Of a stretch of 64,000 nucleotides of DNA, positions 59,096 to 64,000 are shown piece by piece. Numbering within the stretch: position 1 is the stretch's first letter; each line of letters starts with the position of its first letter. Source of the DNA: Micromonospora coxensis. GTDB lineage: Bacteria > Actinomycetota > Actinomycetes > Mycobacteriales > Micromonosporaceae. The stretch is taken from the NCBI RefSeq assembly GCF_900090295.1, contig NZ_LT607753.1, forward strand, positions 5,456,001-5,520,000, read 5' to 3'. The notes under the pieces are model-generated. The model had not been told where the DNA came from, did no database searches, and was given only the letters and a program-made list of their open reading frames with translations. A program made the position numbers and the translations under genes.

Positions 59096-61176
59096 CGGTC
59101 CTCGTCCTTCGGGGCGGGAGCGGTCGGGGCGGTGCCGCCGGAGAGGTCTGCCGGCACGTCGGTCACGGTCAGCTCCGCCGGGGCGTTCCCGGCCGGCCCC
59201 GGCTCGCCCGCCGTCGGCCGGCGCAGGGTGAACACGTGCGCGGGCTGCAGATACGGGTCGAGGCGGACGGCGTTGCGCTGGCCCCACTCGTAGTTCGCGC
59301 CGGTCAGCTCGTCGTGCACGGTGAACCGGTCGTGCCAGTCGAGACCCAGCGCCGGCATGTCCAGGGTGGTGTTGCCCCACTGGACGGTGTGCGAGTCGAA
59401 CGAGCAGACCACCAGGACCGTGTTGCCGGTGTCCGGGTCGTGCTTGGACCAGCACAGCAGCGCCGGGTTGTCGATGTCGTGGAAGCGCAGGTTGCGCAGT
59501 TGGTGCAGAGCGAGATTCTCCCGGCGGACCCGGTTGAGGGTGGCGATGAACGGGGCCAGGGAACGGCCCTGCTCCTGTGCGCCGGCCCAGTCGCGGGGAC
59601 GCAGCTCGTACTTCTCGTTGTCCAGGTACTCCTCCGCGCCGGGGCGGGCGACGTGCTCGAAGAGCTCGTAGCCGGCGTACATGCCCCAGGAGGGGGAGAG
59701 CAGGGCGGCCAGCACCGCCCGGATCTTGAACATCGGCGGGCCGCCGTGCTGCAACGACTCGTGCAGGATGTCCGGCGTGTTCGGCCAGAAGTTCGGCCGC
59801 ATGTAGTCCGCCGCCGCGACCAGCTCCTCGCAGTACGCCCGCATCTCCGCCGCCGACGTGCGCCAGGTGAAGTACGTGTACGACTGGGTGAAGCCGATCT
59901 TGCCGAGTCCGTGCATGATCGCCGGACGGGTGAACGCCTCGGCGAGGAAGAGCACGTCCGGGTCGACCTTCTTGACCTCGGAGATCAGCCAGTGCCAGAA
60001 GTCGAACGGCTTGGTGTGCGGGTTGTCCACCCGGAAGATCCGGATCCCCTCGCCCACCCAGTGCAGCACCACCCGCAGGACCTCGGCCCGGATGCCCTCG
60101 GGGTCGTTGTCGAAGTTCAGCGGGTAGATGTCCTGGTACTTCTTCGGCGGGTTCTCCGCGTACGCGATGCTGCCGTCGGCGCGGGTGGTGAACCACTCCG
60201 GGTGCTCGGTCACCCACGGGTGGTCCGGCGCGCACTGCAACGCCAGGTCCATCGCCACCTCCAGGCCCTGCTCGGCGGCGGCGGCGATGAAGTCGCGGAA
60301 GTCCTCCGGCGTACCCAGGTCGGGGTGGATGGCGTCGTGGCCGCCCTCGGCGGCGCCGATCGCCCACGGCGAGCCCACGTCGTCCGGCCCGGCGGTCAGC
60401 GAGTTGTTGCGGCCCTTGCGGTTGACCCGGCCGATCGGGTGGATCGGCGGCAGGTACAGCACGTCGAAGCCCATCGCGGCCACCCCGGGCAGCCGGTCCA
60501 TGGCGGTGACGAAGGTGCCCGACTGCGCCGGGGCGTCGACCGTGGCCGGGATCGCGCCCTCGGAGCGGGGGAAGAACTCGTACCAGGCGGAGAAGAGCGC
60601 CCGGGGGCGGTCCACCCAGAGCCGGTGCTCCGCGCCGGTGGTGACCAGCTCCCGCACCGGGTGCGCCCAGAGCAGCCCGGCCAGCTCCAGCGCCGGGGCG
60701 ACCCGCGCGGGCAGCGCCCGCCCGGTGTCGCGCAGCGCGGCCACCGCCGCCCGCACCCGCGCCACGTCGGCCGCCGGCACCAGCTCCAGGGCCTCGGTGA
60801 GCACCCGTGCGCCCTCGGCCAGGTCGTTGGCGAGGTCCTCCACACCCTGCCCGGCGGCGAGCTTCTTCGTCACCGCGTTCTGCCAGGTCAGGTACGGGTC
60901 TCCGAACGCCTCGACGGTGAAGACCCACTCGCCGACGGCGTCCGGGCGGATGGTGGCGTGCCAGCGGTCCTGGCCCGGCTCACCGGGGCGCATCCGGGTG
61001 AACGGGCGCGCCACGCCGTCCGGGCCCAGCCAGACCACGTTGCAGCCCAGCGCGTCGTGTCCCTCCCGGTACGCGCGGGCCGACACCGGGACCACCTCGC
61101 CGACCACCGCCTTGGCCGGGTAGCGACCGCAGGCGACGACGGGGGAGACGTCTTCGATCGGGAACCGTCCGCTCAC
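59083..61176 (-). CDS. glgE: Alpha-1,4-glucan:maltose-1-phosphate maltosyltransferase
   Basis: This 697-residue GH13_3 enzyme extends alpha-1,4-glucan using maltose 1-phosphate. The nucleophile Asp384 lies in [16 protein letters not shown] and the acid/base Glu413 in [10 protein letters not shown]; their spacing of 29 equals the Asp394/Glu423 pair known in Streptomyces GlgE. Other motifs are [20 protein letters not shown] and [17 protein letters not shown] at 61176 is the start, nine bases after AGG; the extra 14 residues upstream are not conserved. It forms a two-gene operon with glgB. A GT4 synthase further right likely supplies maltose 1-phosphate. Confidence 0.95.
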
Positions 61177-61310
61177 GTCTGTCAACCTACTGCCAGAGAT
61201 CGGCACGCGCTCGGCCAAGTACCCCTTAGGGCGGCGCCGGGCACGGTCTCGTCGAGGTGCGCCGGCGTCGGGCGACGAGCGCCGACACCCGGAACATTCG
61301 CAAACAGTTG

Positions 61311-61320
61311 CTTGCGCAAG
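61311..61320. promoter_or_regulatory. Candidate ArsR-family operator
   Basis: CTTGCGCAAG is a perfect 10-base palindrome located over the presumed -35 region of the arsR-like gene, within an AT-richer stretch containing CAAACAGTTG. Binding here by the encoded regulator would give autorepression. This is inference from position. Confidence 0.55.
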
Positions 61321-61333
61321 TCGACGTTTTAAT

Positions 61334-61339
61334 TATGCT
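61334..61339 (+). promoter_or_regulatory. -10 element of the ArsR operon, leaderless start
   Basis: TATGCT ends six bases before the ATG at 61346, and no Shine-Dalgarno is present, so the transcript is likely leaderless. A TTGCGC at 61312-61317 lies 16 bases upstream as -35. Confidence 0.6.
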
Positions 61340-61345
61340 GGCGCC

Positions 61346-61693
61346 ATGTCCTCGTCCCTCCTGGCGCCCGGCCCGGACCTCGACTCGGCCTTCGCCGCGC
61401 TCGGCGACCCCGTCCGTCGGGCCCTGGTGGCTCGTCTCGCGCGGGGCGACGCCACGGTGGGCGAACTCGCCGAGCCGTTCGACCTGACCCCGCAGGCGAT
61501 CTCCCACCACGTCGGCGTGCTGCGCCGGTGCGGCCTGGTCGAGCAGCGACGCGAGGGCACCCGACGTCCCTGTCGGCTGAGCGTCGACCGACTGGCGCTG
61601 CTGGGCACCTGGATCGAGGCGCAGCGCCGCACTTGGAACGACCGGCTCGACGCCCTGGAGCGGCACCTCGCCGACGACGGAGCGGCCCGGTGA
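61346..61693 (+). CDS. ArsR-family regulator
   Basis: The 115-residue winged-helix protein has the ArsR/SdpR pattern: LDSAFAALGDPVRRALVARLARGDATVGELAEPFDLTPQAISHHVGVLRRCGLVEQRREGTRRPCRLS. The usual metal-binding cysteines (ELCVCDL) are absent, so it is not an arsenic or metal sensor of that type. SdpR-like members paired with an SRPBCC protein are common and often control their own operon. The next gene overlaps by 4 bases (GTGA). A palindrome upstream may be its operator. Confidence 0.92.
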   Translation: MSSSLLAPGPDLDSAFAALGDPVRRALVARLARGDATVGELAEPFDLTPQAISHHVGVLRRCGLVEQRREGTRRPCRLSVDRLALLGTWIEAQRRTWNDRLDALERHLADDGAAR

Positions 61694-62154
61694 GCGCCGG
61701 AGCGGAGTTGCGCGGTGACGAACTGATCGCCCGGCGCCATCTCCCGGCGACGCCCGAACGCGTCTGGGCCGCCTTCACCGCACCGGCGAGCATCGCGGCG
61801 TTCTGGGGCGGCTCGCACGCCACCGTGCCGGCCGGGTCCGTCACCGTCGACCTGCGACCCGGCGGTGAGTTCGCGCTCGACACCCGCGCGCCGAACGGCG
61901 CGACCCGCCGGCTCCGCTTCGTGTACGTGCGCGTCACCGCACCGCACGAACTCGTGTTCGACGAGCCCGTCACCGGCCTCCGCACGACCGTCACCGTCCG
62001 CCCGGCCGGTGACGGCACGGAACTCACCGTCCACCAGCGCCGGCTCCCACCGGAGCTCCGGACGGCCCAGGCTGCCGACGGACTCGCCTCGATCCTCGAC
62101 GCCCTCGCCGCGCACCTGCGGCAGCAACCCACACCGGCACGGAGGACACCATGA
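61690..62154 (+). CDS. SRPBCC/AHSA1-like protein
   Basis: The 154-residue protein has the START/SRPBCC fold of Ahsa1-like proteins: LIARRHLPATPERVWAAFTAPASIAAFWGG near the start and a final helix LASILDALAAHLRQQ. These proteins form hydrophobic cavities; most bacterial members paired with ArsR regulators have no known ligand. The GTG start overlaps the regulator stop by 4 bases. The following SnoaL-like gene overlaps by 4 bases (ATGA), so the three genes form one operon. A small-molecule binding or stress role is plausible but not shown. Confidence 0.88.
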   Translation: MSAGAELRGDELIARRHLPATPERVWAAFTAPASIAAFWGGSHATVPAGSVTVDLRPGGEFALDTRAPNGATRRLRFVYVRVTAPHELVFDEPVTGLRTTVTVRPAGDGTELTVHQRRLPPELRTAQAADGLASILDALAAHLRQQPTPARRTP

Positions 62155-62546
62155 CCCAGCCGACCCAGCGTGACCTCGTCGCGGAGTACTTCGACGGATT
62201 CCGGACCAGCGACCACCCACGCATCCTCGCGACCCTCACCGACGACGTCGAGTGGGTCATCCACGGCCACCGGACCACCCGGGGCAAGGCGCAGTTCGAC
62301 GACGAGATCGAGAACCCGGCGTTCACCGGCAGCCCCGAACTCGACGTCCAGCGGGTCTACGAGGACGGCCCGGTCGTCATCACCGTCGGCGAGGGCCGGG
62401 GCGTCAGCCTCGTCCACGGCCCGTTCCGGTTCGCCTTCAACGACCTGTTCACCTTCCGCGACGGGCGCATCGCCCGGGTCGACTCCTATCTGGTCCCGCT
62501 GTCGTCGGCCGCAGCAGACCCCACCGGCGGGGACTCCGCGCCCTGA
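62151..62546 (+). CDS. SnoaL-like (NTF2 superfamily) protein
   Basis: The 131-residue protein has an alpha+beta cone fold as in SnoaL/NTF2 proteins: AEYFDGFRTSDHPRILATLTDDVEWVIHG, TTRGKAQFDDEI, and FNDLFTFRDGRIARVDSYL. Typical members bind or isomerise small hydrophobic molecules. It is the last gene of the ArsR operon, with ATG overlapping the SRPBCC stop by 4 bases. It has no signal peptide. Specific activity is unknown. Confidence 0.85.
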   Translation: MTQPTQRDLVAEYFDGFRTSDHPRILATLTDDVEWVIHGHRTTRGKAQFDDEIENPAFTGSPELDVQRVYEDGPVVITVGEGRGVSLVHGPFRFAFNDLFTFRDGRIARVDSYLVPLSSAAADPTGGDSAP

Positions 62547-62592
62547 GCGGACTCCGCTCCTCAGGGCCCGTCGCCCCCGGCGGGGCGACGGA

Positions 62593-63801
62593 TCAGCCCG
62601 CCGCTCCCACCGACCGGTACACCTCGACCGTGCGGGCCGCGATCGCGTCCCAGGAGAAGTGCTCCACCGCCCGCCGACGGCCGGCGAGACCGAACGCCTC
62701 GACCCGCTTCGGGTCGGCCAGCAGATCGTTGATCGTCGCGGCCAGGTCGGCCACGAAACGCCCCGGGTCCAGCGGCCGGCCGCTGCCGTCGGCGGCCTGC
62801 TCGATGCCGACGAGCAGCCCGGTGTCGCCGTCCGCCACCACCTCGGGGATGCCGCCGGTCGCGGTCGCCACCACCGCCGTCTCGCAGGCCATCGCCTCCA
62901 GGTTCACGATGCCCATTGGCTCGTACACCGACGGGCAGACGAAGATCGTCGCGTGGGTGAGCACCTGGATCACCTCGTGCTTGGGCAGCATCTCGGCCAC
63001 CCAGACCACCCCGGAGCGGTTCGCCCGCAGCTCGGCCACCAGGCCCTCCACCTCGGCGGCGATCTCCGGGGTGTCCGGCGCGCCGGCCAGCAGCACCAGC
63101 TGGGTGTCGGCGGGCAGTTCCCGGGCCGCGCGCAGCAGGTACGGCAGGCCCTTCTGCCGGGTGATCCGCCCGACGTACACCACGCTGGGACGGGACGGGT
63201 CGATGCCGAGCCGGTCCACCACGTCGGTGCCGGTGTCGGGGGTGTACTGCGCGGTGTCGATGCCGTTGTAGACCACCCGCACCCGGTCCGGGTCGACCGT
63301 CGGGTACGCGGTCAGCACGTCGCGCCGCATCCCCTCGCTGACCGCGATGATCGCGTCGGCCGCCTCGAACGCGGTCCGCTCGCACCAGGAGGAGAGCGCG
63401 TACCCGCCGCCGAGCTGCTCGGCCTTCCACGGCCGCAGCGGCTCCAGGCTGTGCGCGGTCGCCACGTGCGGCACCCCGTGCAACAGCTTGGCGGTGTGAC
63501 CGGCGAGGTTGGCGTACCAGGTGTGGCTGTGCACCACGTCGGTGCCGGCGCAGCCCGCCGCCATCTCCAGGTCCACGCCCATGGTCCGCAGCGCGGCGTT
63601 CGCGCCGGCCAGGCCGGCCGGCTCGGCGTACGCGGTGACGCCCGGCTCGGTGCGTGGCGCGCCGAAGCAGTGCACCCGTACGTCGGCGAGTCGGCGCAGC
63701 TCCCGGGCCAGGTACTCGACGTGCACCCCGGCCCCGCCGTACACCTCCGGCGGGTACTCCCGGGTCAGCAGGTCGACGCGAAGCGGTGCGGAGTCCGTCA
63801 T
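62593..63801 (-). CDS. glgM: GT4 glycogen synthase/alpha-maltose-1-phosphate synthase
   Basis: This 402-residue GT-B enzyme of family GT4 matches actinobacterial GlgA/GlgM: LTREYPPEVYGGAGVHVEYLARELR, DVVHSHTWYANLAGHTAK, HSLEPLRPWKAEQLGGGYALSSWCE, VYVGRITRQKGLPYLL and CPSVYEPMGIVNLEAMACETAVVAT with the donor-binding Glu pair. GlgM makes alpha-maltose-1-phosphate from ADP-glucose, the substrate of GlgE. ATG at 63801 follows AGGGTG. It is divergent from glgC, which would supply ADP-glucose. Direct glycogen synthase activity (GlgA) is the alternative; the glgE gene nearby favours GlgM. Confidence 0.9.
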   Translation of the reverse strand: MTDSAPLRVDLLTREYPPEVYGGAGVHVEYLARELRRLADVRVHCFGAPRTEPGVTAYAEPAGLAGANAALRTMGVDLEMAAGCAGTDVVHSHTWYANLAGHTAKLLHGVPHVATAHSLEPLRPWKAEQLGGGYALSSWCERTAFEAADAIIAVSEGMRRDVLTAYPTVDPDRVRVVYNGIDTAQYTPDTGTDVVDRLGIDPSRPSVVYVGRITRQKGLPYLLRAARELPADTQLVLLAGAPDTPEIAAEVEGLVAELRANRSGVVWVAEMLPKHEVIQVLTHATIFVCPSVYEPMGIVNLEAMACETAVVATATGGIPEVVADGDTGLLVGIEQAADGSGRPLDPGRFVADLAATINDLLADPKRVEAFGLAGRRRAVEHFSWDAIAARTVEVYRSVGAAG

Positions 63802-63897
63802 GTCCGGCACCCTAGTGCAGAAACACGGCCCGCACGCCGGTGCGGAACTGTGCCCGTACGAGTGGTGAAGTCGCGGCGGGATGGATAGCGTCGGGAC

Positions 63898-64000
63898 ATG
63901 GCTGCCAAGGTGCTCGCGATCGTCCTGGCCGGCGGAGAGGGCAAGCGCCTCATGCCGCTCACCACGGACCGGGCCAAGCCGGCCGTCCCGTTCGGCGGGA
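63898..64000 (+). CDS. glgC: Glucose-1-phosphate adenylyltransferase, N-terminal part
   Basis: The visible 34 residues read [19 protein letters not shown] then [15 protein letters not shown], the amino-terminal nucleotide-binding signature of ADP-glucose pyrophosphorylase. The gene runs off the right edge. It is divergent from the GT4 synthase with 96 bases between. TAGCGT at 63886-63891 is a possible -10 that would give a leaderless or short-leader transcript. The product should supply ADP-glucose to the synthase. Confidence 0.93.
   Translation, partial: MAAKVLAIVLAGGEGKRLMPLTTDRAKPAVPFGG

Overview
The window is a high-GC (roughly 70-73%) actinobacterial chromosome segment. Frequent GTG/TTG starts, 4-base stop/start overlaps, a GlgE-type alpha-glucan pathway, a second type II topoisomerase pair (ParE/ParC-like), a c-di-AMP riboswitch ahead of a secreted peptidase, and intergenic palindromes of a kind I recall from Micromonospora point to a Micromonosporaceae-like actinomycete. 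That placement is inference. I see no tRNA, rRNA, CRISPR array, transposase or prophage gene; this looks like ordinary chromosome with a large cell-surface glycan locus.

Layout. 1-1939: end of a leftward operon with a carbamoyltransferase and a glycosyltransferase that runs off the window. 2042-3837: NO-detoxifying flavohemoglobin and a divergent NsrR-type Rrf2 regulator, with a candidate operator between them. 3918-5174: secreted SGNH hydrolase. 5582-10167: topoisomerase IV genes. 10383-12432: uracil-type permease and AlkB. 12445-27520: the main surface-sugar locus. It contains homologues for all six pseudaminic acid steps (PseB, PseC, PseH, PseG, PseI and an SpsF-type CMP-transferase). It also contains a methyltransferase-like protein, a GT-B-like protein, a membrane glycosyltransferase, a GT2 enzyme, and a compact rightward operon encoding an acyl carrier protein, an AMP-forming ligase, a short-chain dehydrogenase and a phosphopantetheinyl-transferase-like protein. 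27783-36106: secreted trypsin, acyltransferase-3, two poorly known proteins, the riboswitch-controlled C39 peptidase, a secreted EEP-fold protein with altered active-site residues, an alpha/beta hydrolase and an arginase-like enzyme. 36136-46544: wall-polymer genes, namely two TagF-like polymerases, a fused cytidylyltransferase/reductase (Bcs1/TarIJ type), a TagGH-type exporter, a TetR regulator and a large membrane protein. 46609-56335: DUF952 protein, two-component system, TAXI-type binding lipoprotein, YaaA, a membrane glycosyltransferase, an App1-type phosphatase and a repetitive secreted protein. 56993-64000: glgB, glgE, a small ArsR operon, a GlgA/GlgM-type GT4 synthase and the start of glgC.

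How the genes fit together. The Pse genes would make CMP-pseudaminic acid. The ACP operon looks able to activate a carboxylic acid, load it on a dedicated carrier and adjust its oxidation state. The GNAT acyltransferase PseH, divergently transcribed next to it, could place that acyl group on the amino sugar. With TagF-like polymerases, a polyol-phosphate activating fusion and a TagGH exporter nearby, the simplest hypothesis is an acylated pseudaminic-acid-containing wall polymer (a teichulosonic acid, a polymer class known from actinomycete cell walls). The sugar pathway and exporter classes rest on clear motifs; the acyl supply role and the joining of the two loci into one polymer are inference.
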